Positions 10,301 to 18,346 of a stretch of DNA of 64,000 nt are shown in pieces. Numbering within the stretch: position 1 is the first letter of the stretch; each line of letters opens with the position of its first letter. The translations under genes were made by a program, and so were the position numbers. The stretch is from Oncomelania hupensis. Taxonomy: Eukaryota; Mollusca; Gastropoda; Littorinimorpha; Pomatiopsidae. The DNA lies in assembly GCA_036898135.1 (NCBI GenBank), contig CM072515.1:22359700-22423699 (forward strand), given 5' to 3'. The notes beneath the pieces are model-generated. The model did no database searches, was not told the DNA's origin, and saw only the letters and a program-made list of their open reading frames with translations.

Positions 10301-11979
10301 AGGGGCTGGTCCATCACGGCAGCCTGAATGGTTCCCGTGACGTATCGGCTGGTGACTTGGATCCGGGCTATAGGGAGCGTGGTGCTGGGTTGGGACGCGT
10401 CGGCCAACTTCAGGGTGATAGTTTCGCCGGTCAGGTCCTGTTCCCTGATGAGCGAGCGGCGGACGACGGCGTCGAAGGTGAGTCCAGTGTCGTATAGACA
10501 GTGGGCTGGGCGATTGTTGACAGTCACTTGCTCGGTGACGGCCGGTCGATCGGCGGGAGTGACGACGGGGGTTACCGGTTTCCCGTCGGGGGTAACTTGG
10601 CGTAGGGCCAGTACGGTACCTTGTCTGCGACGCTGGTCGCTGATGCGGCGAAAACATTTCTCCCGGGTGTGTCCTCGGCGCTGGCAGTAGCCGCAGTAGA
10701 GCTCTGTGCTCCGCTTCCCCGGCTCTGCTCCGGGGTTTGGGCGTCCTTTGGGCGGTTGTGGACGGTGGTTCGCTGGCGGGACTGGCCGGCGAGGCTGGTG
10801 GCGGGTATCTGGCGACGAGGGTGCGGGGGGATCACGGCGAGGCTGTCTGTCGTCGGGATGGGCGGTGAGGTAGCGGTCCGCGACGATGATAAGGTCTTCA
10901 AGGCGAGCGGCCCCCTGTTCGGCGGCGAAAGTCCGAAGTTCCGCTGGCATTGTCCCTCGGAGTTGCTCGGCTAGCATCAACTCTAGCAATCCGTCGTACG
11001 TCTTTGGTTCGTCAGTTTGCTCTATCCATTTGTCCCGTAGCGTAGCTAGACGGTCGGCAAACTGCGTAAACTTCTCCCCTTTCTCTCTCCGGGAGTTCCG
11101 GAAATTCTTGCGGTAGTGCTCACCTGAGAGCTCAAAACCATGCAGTAGAGCTTTCTTGAGGGCGGGGTAGTCTCCCTCCTCGGAAGTCGGCGTCTTGGCC
11201 AGGATTTCATAGGCCTTCCCCTTAAGGCCATGACTGAGCTTGCGATACCAGTACTGGGGGTCAAGACCGTTTTCTCCCGCGACTCGTTCGAATCGGGCGA
11301 GATAGACTTCAATCGATTCGTCTCGTTCGACGAATGGGTCCAGGGGAAAGTTCATCCCCGGAATCGGCGGGGGGAGTGCGGGTATTCCGGTGCTGGCGGC
11401 GAAGCTGGGGGCGATGAGCGAGTAGTCTTCGCTAGCGGGCGTTGCGATACCTAAATCGCGGCGGTCGCGCTCAAGCTGGAGGAGTGCTTGGCGCCGTTCG
11501 AGCTCCTTGTCCTTCCTCTTCTCTTCAAGTGCCGCGATCCTCTCGTCCTCCTCCTTCCTCCTTGCGGCGGCCCTCTCCTCCTCTGCAATCCTCTCCTTCG
11601 CCTCCTCTCTTCTCCGCTCGGCGGCTCTCTCCTCCTCTGCAAGCTTCCGGGCGGCGGCTTTCTCCTCCTGGGCTACCCTCTCTTTCTCCTCTTCTCTCCT
11701 CCGTTCGGCGGCTCTCTCCTCCTCTGCTATCTTTCGGGCGGCGGCCCGTTCCTCCGCGGCGAGGCGCTCTTTCTCTTCCTCTTTCTTCAGTGCCGCTGCT
11801 CTTTCTTCCTCCTGCCTCTTCGCATCTCGCTCTTTAGCCCTCTCCTCCCTCTTCAACTTTTCCTCGGCCACGTCCGCATCTACGCTAGCCAGGACGTAGT
11901 CCTTGAGTTCGGTGCCGGCGAGCCCTAAGCTCTCGCCAATACTCTTGTACTTAAGCGCAAGCTCTCCCCAGTCGGCCAT
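7360..11979 (-). CDS. Gypsy-1 Gag-Pol polyprotein (Gag-PR-INT-RT-RNaseH)
   Basis: One uninterrupted 1539-codon ORF encodes the whole retrotransposon polyprotein. Domains in order: a head with IGESLG...LKDYV (13-29); a highly charged coiled coil (about 35-175) made of repeated EEERAAERRREE units; a Gag capsid-like region (about 205-375); a CCHC knuckle (C429, C432, H437, C442); an aspartic protease with DTG at 497-499; an integrase with an HHCC finger (H669, H676, C706, C709) and the D739, D798, E834 triad; a reverse transcriptase with D1186 and FMDD at 1248-1251; and an RNase H with D1399, E1443, D1468 and D1511. Integrase before RT is the Ty1/copia-like order within a Ty3/gypsy lineage, known as Gmr1-like. 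No frameshift separates gag from pol. No key catalytic residue is missing, so it may still be active. Confidence 0.95.
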   Translation of the reverse strand: MADWGELALKYKSIGESLGLAGTELKDYVLASVDADVAEEKLKREERAKERDAKRQEEERAAALKKEEEKERLAAEERAAARKIAEEERAAERRREEEKERVAQEEKAAARKLAEEERAAERRREEAKERIAEEERAAARRKEEDERIAALEEKRKDKELERRQALLQLERDRRDLGIATPASEDYSLIAPSFAASTGIPALPPPIPGMNFPLDPFVERDESIEVYLARFERVAGENGLDPQYWYRKLSHGLKGKAYEILAKTPTSEEGDYPALKKALLHGFELSGEHYRKNFRNSRREKGEKFTQFADRLATLRDKWIEQTDEPKTYDGLLELMLAEQLRGTMPAELRTFAAEQGAARLEDLIIVADRYLTAHPDDRQPRRDPPAPSSPDTRHQPRRPVPPANHRPQPPKGRPNPGAEPGKRSTELYCGYCQRRGHTREKCFRRISDQRRRQGTVLALRQVTPDGKPVTPVVTPADRPAVTEQVTVNNRPAHCLYDTGLTFDAVVRRSLIREQDLTGETITLKLADASQPSTTLPIARIQVTSRYVTGTIQAAVMDQPLYDLILGCRYVFLGMPPQPVESMAAVQTRAQAKTAATPPPIPNQMPEQIRKAQENDVTLRKCYGKLPAARTPPKSGDFFVEDGLLFRQKDDHSQLVVPATLRPQVLELGHSMPLSGHMGIGATTLRISAQYHWPGMTEDVKRYVKSCRQCQRYSPRHHTVPVTISPTVVVGTPFQRVAVDIVGPLPRTKKRNQYLLTLVDACSMWCEAVPLPKIDAARVADALVTIFTRVGFPDNILTDNGSQFTGKLMQEVFQLLRIRHIRTPPYHPASNGQVERLNGTLISIIRKIADEQPEAWDTYVASALFAYRETPHTSTGYTPSTLLFGRPLSGPLAALRRSWTDAKLDEAPVDATKYVTKLQETLKATWKAASANLKKARERQARYHNRRARDRELQVGDQVLLLLPSGTNKLDIAWQGPYPVREKLSRTTYRIEVGGKPRTHHINLLKRYLEQPAPAPDSHSLLTVALAVEVDGTETGVAEFPLKGKESFRDVSLDPSLPAGQQRQLRAIVAEYREVLTDIPGRTDLEEVRLTLTDPTPVRQKPYPVPLSQQQVVRTEVEALLQAGVIAPSRSPYSAGIVLSRKPSGEHRLCIDFRQLNLVTQFVPGPLSDPTDLFAKLQSARYFSRVDLSKGFYQIPVHPSSRQYLAFSTMDGHYEFNVLPFGLHNAPSIFSTMMRKLLDPLHCPFVHSFMDDILVATETWEEHLRVVRQLLRRLKEAGLTARPTKCQFGYQELEFLGHTISHGQLRPLEKTVQRLRDAPRPKTKKDVQSFLGLSGFYQKFVPGYNGIAAPLSSLTRKTAPDRVLWTPQCEAAFQELKDKLTSQPVLRLPNHGQPFVLRTDASDVGLGAVLLQRDSADAPTLFPVAYASRKLKPAEQNYATSEKECLALVWAVQKFQLYLYGSHFTVQVDHQPLSFLATSKSLNARLMRWALLLQAYSFQLEHIPGKDNHGADFLSRHPATDSSESPLRADAPAFIPAAAH

Positions 11980-12328
11980 GGTAAGGGAGGTAACTTACCC
12001 TGAAAAAGTCCTAACCGGAATGAGGGGCGCACACAAGGGGGTACACTGACGGAAAACAAGGGGGTGGGCTGGATGAGCTACGATGAAACTGCAAAGGGGC
12101 GAATACAACACAACCACAAAGACAAAATGCAATCAATCAAAAATACAAAAATGAATGCAAGAAAAAGCCTTTTGAGATACCACCACTCGGGAAAGCCAGT
12201 AAGGGACCTATGGGGCTATGCTATACACTACTAGGCTTAGAGGGCTGGGTCCTACCTATACTGGGCTGGGGTGGAAATTAAGCTAAGTCCTAAGTCTCGT
12301 CAAGTTGGGATGGGAACCTAAGTCTTTT

Positions 12329-12346
12329 GTCTCGTCGGGGTCGCCA
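12329..12346 (-). other. Gypsy-1 primer-binding site
   Basis: On the minus strand, seven bases inside the 5' LTR boundary, TGGCGACCCCGACGAGAC begins with the TGG that pairs with a tRNA CCA end. The priming tRNA was not identified. Confidence 0.7.
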
Positions 12347-12353
12347 AAGTTAA

Positions 12354-13966
12354 TGTCACGAAGAGAGGGGTTGGGGGATGGGGGTAAGCTCTTAATCTCT
12401 CGCGCTGTATTACCTCCTTTGATAGGTTAATGGTGCGATGACATTCAAGAGATTAATGCTAGGCCAACTAAATAAATGAGGGACAGACAGGGAATAGACG
12501 AGATGGAGGGTAGGCTTACACTAGTTAAGAAATTCAAATTCAAAGGCCAGTCAGGATGAGTGCAATTCTTAACTATTTACTTTTATTAATTTGAAGTGGG
12601 GAGTCTGGGCCAGATTATTCTAACGTGAGTCATTGGCAAAGCGTCTTTCAGTAAGGAGTAGTTCGGTGATATTCTGGGTAGTCGATATCGGGGGTACTAG
12701 AGCTACTGTAGACTGATTTCATCACAGGGCGAGAGGGTATCTGTATGGTTTCAGGGTCTCTCTGATAATCTGGCGAGTGGGGATTCTCGTAGGCTAATCA
12801 CTTAGCTCGGTACTGCAGAGCGGCGATTGGTCCAGGATACTCTGGTTGGCTTGTTTACCACGGTCGGTGGCGTGGGGGCGATGATGCAGGTCAGTTGGTC
12901 ACGCGGTGACGCATCGATCACGAGTGATTGTCTTGTGCAGGTACAGGGCTAGAATTCGGCTTTCGTAGCTAGCCGTCTAGGAAAATGGCGAAGTCCCGAG
13001 TCACGCTTCTCATTGACCTCCTGGGATGTCAGGGGCCTGCAGCGGGTCAGCGACTGGGAGATGATACAAGGCCGGGGTGATTCGCCCGGTACAGGAACCC
13101 GTCTGTAATGGAATACAGACTCTGTATCAGCGGGGGATCGGGATAGTGTGGATTCAGGGCCTGTGGTACAATCGCCCTTCTCAGAATTCAAATTGGTTGA
13201 CCGGTCAAGGTTTGAGCCGGCGCATATACCAACAGTCAAACAATGCAACTAGATTTACTGGGCCAAAGTGGAGTTTATTGGCAGCCGCTAGTATAAAATA
13301 CCTTCGGCGCATTAGGATGGGGTTGGCAACAGGGACGAATATTTATACATGGGGAGCATGGTGGAAAGCGAATGGAAGGGGTACAGGGCAAAGGGGTTGT
13401 GGGCCTGGGCTGTACTGGGGACTTTAATCTATGAGGAGGGGGCAGCATGGCATGGGGTATTTACACATGGGGCTAACGGAGCATACAAGCATAAATCCAA
13501 ACATGTCATGGGGCATATACAAGGTAGAAATATGTGCAAGGGATAAATACAAGTCACAGCAACACATCAAGGCAAAACTATAAACATGAACATATATATC
13601 GACAGGACGCATGAACATGATGGGCGAACGACGGGTGGTGGGTCTGCTATATGACAAAGAGTAAGTTCCCTCTCTTACCTTGACTTAAGACGGGTGGAAG
13701 CACACGGGTACTGTCGAAGCTCAGAGGTCACTCGGTGATGGAGACGTGTCTTCGGACAGGTTGTGACTTCAAGGCTGGAAGGCTTGGGACTGACACTAAG
13801 TCAGGTTCTGTGGCAGGCTTTAACTTGATGCCCGAGGGGCGGGGCTTAAGCGAATTGGCGAGCGAGCCTGCTAGAGATGGCTGGTTAAGTGGAAATCGTC
13901 GTTGGCTGAGTGTGTGGAATGACTGTGGCTAGCCTACGTCAGAGGGTGATTGCACGCCTTGTCACA
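12354..13966 (-). repeat. Gypsy-1 5' LTR
   Basis: The right LTR on the plus strand is the 5' LTR of the reverse-oriented element and so contains its promoter. It differs from the left LTR at about four positions (for example near 12,643, 13,297, 13,322 and 13,594). Confidence 0.95.
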
Positions 13967-13971
13967 GGTGG

Positions 13972-14223
13972 TACACTAGTAGGGAGTACACTGATAGGTA
14001 ATATTATGTAGGCTTACTTCTTTGTTTCATTCCAAACCTTGACCACTATTGAACCTTGCAAAAGCTGGAGGGGTGACGTGGCAACATGGCGGCGTGTGGG
14101 CTAATATTTGAAAGTTGGTGCAGAACTTTGTAAGATTACACTGTATTCAGGGTCGTTTGATACAATATTCTGTGGTCAGAAGTAGCCTACTGTGAATAGT
14201 GTAACCCTCATAAAACAACCAAA
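13972..14223 (+). other. LINE 5' UTR, second part
   Basis: Together with 5508-5555 this is the untranslated leader of the dissected LINE. It contains AACATGGCGGCGTGTGG near 14,083, a short upstream ATG context before the ORF1 start at 14224. LINE leaders usually carry an internal pol II promoter; no specific element is claimed here. Confidence 0.55.
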
Positions 14224-15186
14224 ATGATATCGGTGGACTTGTGGCGTGCCAGAATTGGATTGTTTAGAGGTGGGACTGTGCGCAGTATTATGTCAGACAT
14301 GTCTGACATAGCGAGCGAGATATCAGGGCCATTAGGGACAGGCGACATTCTACTGTTCTACACAAGCCTCTTGTTTCTAGCTGCAATAGGTTTCTGTCTT
14401 GGAAACACAATACTAACTTCAGTGAAAATACCCCTCTCCCACCTTGATGTTTGTTGTAGCAGTGGAACGTTGGCAGTAAACAAAACCGTCTTCGAATTTT
14501 TCGATATGACAGTGCGCGACGACGTCACGATGCGGCAGTCACCTGTGTTGTGCATTCTTAGGGGATCCCTAATGGCAGTGAACCGTGTAGCCGGGTGTAC
14601 ACTACAGTATCTTGTGAACAACTGTGTGGCGTGTGGCATGAAGCTTCTGTTATCCGGTGATGTGGAAGAAAATCCTGGTCCTCCCAAAGTTGACGATTTT
14701 CAGTGGAAACAGAACTTAGATCAGAAGCTTGACAAACTTTTCAGTGCTATAGAAAGCCAAACTGTGGCGATTCAAGCAATGAGAGGGGAAATCAGTGATC
14801 TAAGGAAATCAGTGGCTAGTGACGTTGGTGACCTGAATCAAAAAATTGCAACTTTGACAGACACTGTTGATGGAATGCAGGATGAAATCGATCGCCTGGA
14901 GGGATTCTCGAGAAGAAATAACGTGAAGATATTCGGTGTTAGTGAGAGCAAGGGAGAGAACTGTGAATTTGTGGTAAGGGACATGTTGTCAACGTATTTT
15001 GCAGAGACAGAGTGGGGTGATGATGTAGTGGAGAGGGCACACAGACTCGGCAAGTTTACCCCACATAACAAGAAACCTCGACCAATCATAGCGAAATTCC
15101 AGAGATGGGGAGACCTGATGAAAGTGATGGGCAACAAAGCAGTGAGAGTACGTACAATCACGGTTTCACTTTTGCACAGGACTTGA
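14224..15186 (+). CDS. LINE ORF1 protein with 2A peptide, coiled coil and RRM-like domain
   Basis: The 320-codon frame begins with a leader containing a hydrophobic segment (about residues 40-66, LLFYTSLLFLAAIGFCLG). It then has LLLSGDVEENPGPP, a canonical 2A motif DxExNPG|P at residues 146-153, which makes the ribosome skip the last Gly-Pro bond and release the leader. Downstream is a coiled coil (about 157-225) and an L1-ORF1p-like RRM region (RRNNVKIFGVSE ... ERAHRLG ... RPIIAKFQRW). ORF1 proteins of this type are trimeric RNA-binding chaperones. The frame stops early at 15,186; the C-terminal region (FAQDLTRRQQAKLREL ...) continues in another frame from about 15,165 to beyond 15,290, so a frameshift has broken it. 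2A peptides in LINE ORF1s are known from sea urchins and molluscs. Confidence 0.88.
   Translation: MISVDLWRARIGLFRGGTVRSIMSDMSDIASEISGPLGTGDILLFYTSLLFLAAIGFCLGNTILTSVKIPLSHLDVCCSSGTLAVNKTVFEFFDMTVRDDVTMRQSPVLCILRGSLMAVNRVAGCTLQYLVNNCVACGMKLLLSGDVEENPGPPKVDDFQWKQNLDQKLDKLFSAIESQTVAIQAMRGEISDLRKSVASDVGDLNQKIATLTDTVDGMQDEIDRLEGFSRRNNVKIFGVSESKGENCEFVVRDMLSTYFAETEWGDDVVERAHRLGKFTPHNKKPRPIIAKFQRWGDLMKVMGNKAVRVRTITVSLLHRT
14659..14682 (+). other. 2A ribosome-skipping motif DVEENPGP in LINE ORF1
   Basis: Codons 146-153 read D-V-E-E-N-P-G-P, preceded by LLLSG. This matches the conserved core D(V/I)ExNPGP, where translation skips between Gly and Pro. Confidence 0.9.
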
Positions 15187-15660
15187 CACGGCGGCAGCAG
15201 GCGAAGCTGAGAGAGTTGAGGGAGGACGGAAAGTCCGCTTACTATAAGAAAGGGAGATTACATGTCATGAACCCACGTCCTCCTCCTGAAGAACCACCCT
15301 CTGATCATCCCATCCCCATCCACTCCGACCCAGCTTACCCCCCTCTTGTGCGACTATCCATCCAACGATGCGGCCAGCGATGGGGTTTCCCCTTTCAGGC
15401 AAAACTCTGACGTCACGGCGGCCGGCCGGCAGCCATTCAGCAACGAGAGTGGCAGTGACACAAGGGTACCCCAGGGTGACGTAGTGGGATCTCCCGGCAG
15501 TCAGTCGACGTCACAGCCATGCGGTGCGAGGCCTACAACTAGGGCCAGTGCTGTGAAGTCCACGACCTTGCATGACGCGTGGGGTAACAGTAACAGCAAG
15601 TCTCGTTCGAAATCGAGCAGCACCTATAGGGGTGTGGCCAAGGCCAAAACATTGTTAATC
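15165..15660 (+). pseudogene. LINE ORF1 C-terminus and ORF1-ORF2 spacer, frameshifted
   Basis: Out of frame with the 5' part, this continues ORF1 with LTRRQQAKLRELREDG and YYKKGRLHVMNPRP, a basic tail usual at ORF1 C-termini. A Pro/Ser-rich stretch follows and no conserved domain is seen up to the start of ORF2 near 15,680. Confidence 0.6.
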
Positions 15661-15679
15661 CAGGGACTACAAATAAACT

Positions 15680-17012
15680 TTGTTCATTTTTGTCGTGGAA
15701 CGTGGAGGGGTTAGTTAACAAGCTGTCAGATCATGATTTCGTTAATTTTGTTACTTCATTTGACGTGAGTTGTTTACAAGAAACTTTTACATTTACAAGC
15801 TTTGACCCAACCATTCACTTTAAAAAACTTTTTGGTGTTTCATTCACCTGCTGTGAAGCTGTCCAAGATGGGTAGGGGATCAGGAGGCACATTACTACTT
15901 ATTAAGAAAACTTTGGTTGATTATATTTCTCTCCGCTCCTCTGCAGATGAAAGGATGTTCCGTGTACCAGAATACCACAGGGTGAGACACGGTGGTAGAG
16001 CTTTCAGTTTCTTCTCCGTTCAGACCTGGAACTCGCTACCTCGGTCCGTCCGTCACAGTCCTTCACTAGCGTCTTTTAAAACGAGCTTGAAGACGCATCT
16101 TTTTAGAGAGGCCTTTTCTTAGGCGCCATGAGTGAGTGTTGTTAGTTATTTTTGGTGTTGAGATGTATATGTAGTTGCGTGTTATTGACCAATGTACGCA
16201 TCTTGTGTTTACATTTGTTTGTGTAAAGCGCTTTGTGATTTTGGAAAGCGCTGTATAAATTGCCTGTTATTATTTATTATTATTATTATTGTTGATACAG
16301 GCATTGATAATATGCTCAGTGTTCAGTTGAGTAAACAGTTGTTTGGTTTGGACAAAGACATTGTCTTTGTTGGTCTGTATAACCACCCACCTGGAAGCCC
16401 ATACTATGATCAGAAAGACTATGATAGTATTTTTATTGAATTAGAGCAATTTGTACTGTCAATATTAGAAAAGGGTGAAAAAGTATATTTCCTTATTGCC
16501 GGTGATTTTAATGCCAGAATAGGGAATTGGGGCTTGGAGGTGGATGGTGAAGAAGATCAGGTTGACAACTATGCTCCTATGGAGGACAATTTTGCAACCG
16601 TTTTCGAAAGAAAATCAGAAGATTGTTTTGTAAATAATTTTGGAAAGAGATTGATTGAGTTATGTACAGTCTTTAAACTTCTACCCTTAAATGGTTTTGT
16701 TAAGAGAGGCGTGAACCAATGTTCTACGTTTATATCTAATCAAGGTTCCAGTGTTATAGACTATTTTTTATGTTCCTTTGATTTTGAAATGTTTGTGTAC
16801 TCCATGGATGTTGTGTGTCGTGTTGAATCATCCCATGCCCCCATTGCTTTGAAGGTACGCTGCAGTTTGCCGACTGTCAATGTAGAGACACCACTAAAAA
16901 CAAGTTTCTCTAAAGTAAAATGGGATGGGTCAAAGGAACAGGAGTTTCGAAATTTTCTGGCATCCAATTATGCAGTAGAGTGTCTGAATGAAGCGGTAGT
17001 GCAATTAGAGAT
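15680..17012 (+). pseudogene. LINE ORF2 APE endonuclease domain, split by a LINE tail
   Basis: From about 15,685 the frame reads FLSWNVEGLVNKLSD ... SCLQETF, the N-terminus of an apurinic-type endonuclease with its catalytic Glu. It continues to IKKTLVD at 15,921, is interrupted by the insertion at 15922-16290, and resumes with TGIDNMLSVQL, then IAGDFNARIG (the GDFN motif), IDYFLCS and SSHAPIALKV (the terminal His motif). The enzyme nicks target DNA for target-primed reverse transcription. A second interruption follows at 17,016. A minor frame change occurs around 15,870. Confidence 0.85.
15922..16290 (+). mobile_element. 5'-truncated CR1-like LINE tail inserted in the endonuclease region
   Basis: This encodes the last residues of a LINE ORF2 (AFSFFSVQTWNSLPRSVRH, then FKTSLKTHLFREAFS and stop at about 16,121), followed by a 3' UTR containing AAAGCGCTGTATAAATTGCC and an (ATT)n tail. 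Flanks share GTTGAT (15916-15921 and 16291-16296), a short probable duplication. The same 3' end recurs at 31,118-31,311. Confidence 0.8.
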
Positions 17013-17224
17013 CAGGGCCCGTATGCACGTTGGGCATTTAAAAGTAATGGTCATTAGTACTAACCCATCGGTTATTAAACTGACCAGTTTGAGCGAAATC
17101 TAATTGGTATGCACGTTGCAAAAAAAGCGCGCCGTTAGCTAACAACAACTTATTTTTAGATTGGAGGGAATCCTTTCCGCTTTTACGATTATGAGCATGC
17201 GCAATGCGTAGTTGTGGTTAAAGA

Positions 17225-17446
17225 TTGCAGCCAAGATGGAGGCAGGAAAAAAAACGTGCTCGAAAAATAAATTTCTCAGCAGAGGAAGAGTACAGAATGC
17301 ATAAGGAATTGTTGACGGCAAGCCACTCCAAAGCCGTCACCAATAAAAGAAAAACTGATGTTTGGAAATTCATCTGTCAACGGGTCAATTCCTTAGGCGT
17401 GGCAAATAGAACAGTGGAAGAACTGAAAATAAAAGTTGGCAATATC
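17225..17446 (+). pseudogene. Harbinger Myb/SANT-like DNA-binding protein, truncated
   Basis: The ATG at 17225 opens a frame reading RKINFSAEEEYRMHKELL ... VTNKRKTDVWKFICQRVNS ... RTVEELKIKVGNI, which is the helix-turn-helix pattern of the Myb/SANT-like protein that PIF/Harbinger elements encode beside their transposase. In such elements it helps move the transposase to the nucleus and to the inverted repeats. The frame then runs into the palindrome and stops soon after, so the C-terminal part is absent. It points toward the transposase fragment on the other strand. Confidence 0.75.
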
Positions 17447-17522
17447 ACAGGCTGCGAAGTCCGTAGGCCTCAATTACATGCTATACATATGTAATTGAGG
17501 CCTACGGACTTCGCAGCCTGTG
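17446..17522. repeat. Perfect palindrome with 34-bp arms and 9-nt loop
   Basis: Arms 17446-17479 and 17489-17522 are exact reverse complements (outer part CACAGGCTGCGAAGTCCG). The palindrome sits at the junction between the two converging Harbinger genes. A related arm, ACAGGCTGGGAAGT ... CGTAGGCCTCAATTAC, occurs at about 60,698-60,738, so the arm is a dispersed repeat and probably a small MITE. Confidence 0.9.
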
Positions 17523-17749
17523 GCAAGACAAACTTGCAACACTGGCGGTAAAATTCCTTGTCGATTCGATACTTCAATTGCATCCCTAATTTCATCCGTC
17601 AAAGACAGAATATCTTCACGTCTAAACCTGAATTTATCGTATAGTTTTACGTCATCGTAGCGATCTAAAGGATTATTGCGATCGCGGAAAATTCTGTTTC
17701 GGCGCAAAATATTACGTCTTTGGTTAGCAAGCCAAACATTCACCGCCAT
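17523..17749 (-). pseudogene. Harbinger transposase N-terminus (truncated)
   Basis: The minus-strand frame from the ATG at 17749 reads RNRIFRDRNNPLDRYDDVKLY, FRFRREDILSLTDEI and ILPPVLQVCLAT. This is the conserved N-terminal part of PIF/Harbinger (HARBI1-like) transposases that precedes the DDE nuclease. The next expected residues, and the whole nuclease core, are replaced by the palindrome. The fragment cannot be an active transposase; the element could move only in trans. Confidence 0.8.
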
Positions 17750-17931
17750 CTTGAAACCGCACGGTAGTTGGCCAGTTAGGCTCGCTAATGGAGGGGTACC
17801 GCAGAATTAAATTTAACTTACGATTAGGCAGCTAATGTAGGTCATGCATACCGCTAACAGCCAAATAATGTTCTAGTTAGCCAAACTGACCCTTTAGCAC
17901 AGATAATGGCGCGACATGCATACGGGCCCAG

Positions 17932-18346
17932 TATTGAAGCAGCCGTTGACAAATTTACGTGCCTGTTGCGCGAAGCGAGCGAGTGTATGCGTCAGACATT
18001 GAGAGTAGGGGGTGGAGTAAGTAGTTATCGTAGCAAGTGGTATGACCGCGATTGTGAAAACTTGAAAATCGACGCGAGACGATCGCTGGCGCGGTACAGG
18101 CGCTCGAAGTACGCTGAAGATAGACTATTGTACAAAGAAAAAAGAAATGTGTATTTGAGCACTTTGAAAGAAAAAAAGAAAACTTATAAGGATAACATGA
18201 CACAAACACTACTTGAAAATAAAAAAGATAGTAAGAAATTTTGGTCTACTGTACGTAGTTTGAACAGAAAACCAAAAGAGACTCCCCAAGTCGATATTAA
18301 TATTTGGAAAAATCACTTTGAACGCATTCTTGGTGGTGAGACTACT
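17932..18346 (+). pseudogene. LINE ORF2, linker between endonuclease and reverse transcriptase
   Basis: In frame with the endonuclease once the Harbinger element is removed, this part reads IEAAVDKFTCLLREASECM, WYDRDCENLKIDARRSL and KKFWSTVRSLNRKPKET, the basic helical linker found before the RT in APE LINEs. It is cut at 18,346 by Gypsy-2 and resumes at about 27,609. Confidence 0.8.

Larger units (their letters stand above)
5556..13966 (-). mobile_element. Gypsy-1: complete Gmr1-like Ty3/gypsy LTR retrotransposon
   Basis: The element has two 1613-bp LTRs beginning TGTCACG and ending TTGTCACA, and a 5-bp target duplication GGTGG (5551-5555 and 13967-13971). It lies in reverse orientation inside the 5' UTR of the surrounding LINE. 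Only four base differences between the LTRs were noticed (about 0.25 percent), which implies recent insertion. The internal region contains one long intact gag-pol ORF in which integrase precedes reverse transcriptase. Confidence 0.95.
17016..17928. mobile_element. PIF/Harbinger DNA transposon, internally deleted
   Basis: The terminal inverted repeats start GGCCCGTATGCA and end TGCATACGGGCC. The flanking duplication is CAG (17013-17015 and 17929-17931), the 3-bp CWG type typical of PIF/Harbinger. Removing it restores the LINE ORF2 frame (QLEI then SIEAAVDKF). Inside, a Myb/SANT-like gene on the plus strand and a transposase N-terminus on the minus strand converge on a long palindrome; the catalytic DDE region is missing. 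Confidence 0.85.

Noticed and set aside
9971..10657. 228-codon ORF and other frames opposite or beside the Gypsy-1 gag-pol
   Set aside because: Shadow frames of a GC-rich 4.6-kb ORF; the polyprotein frame accounts for all conserved motifs.
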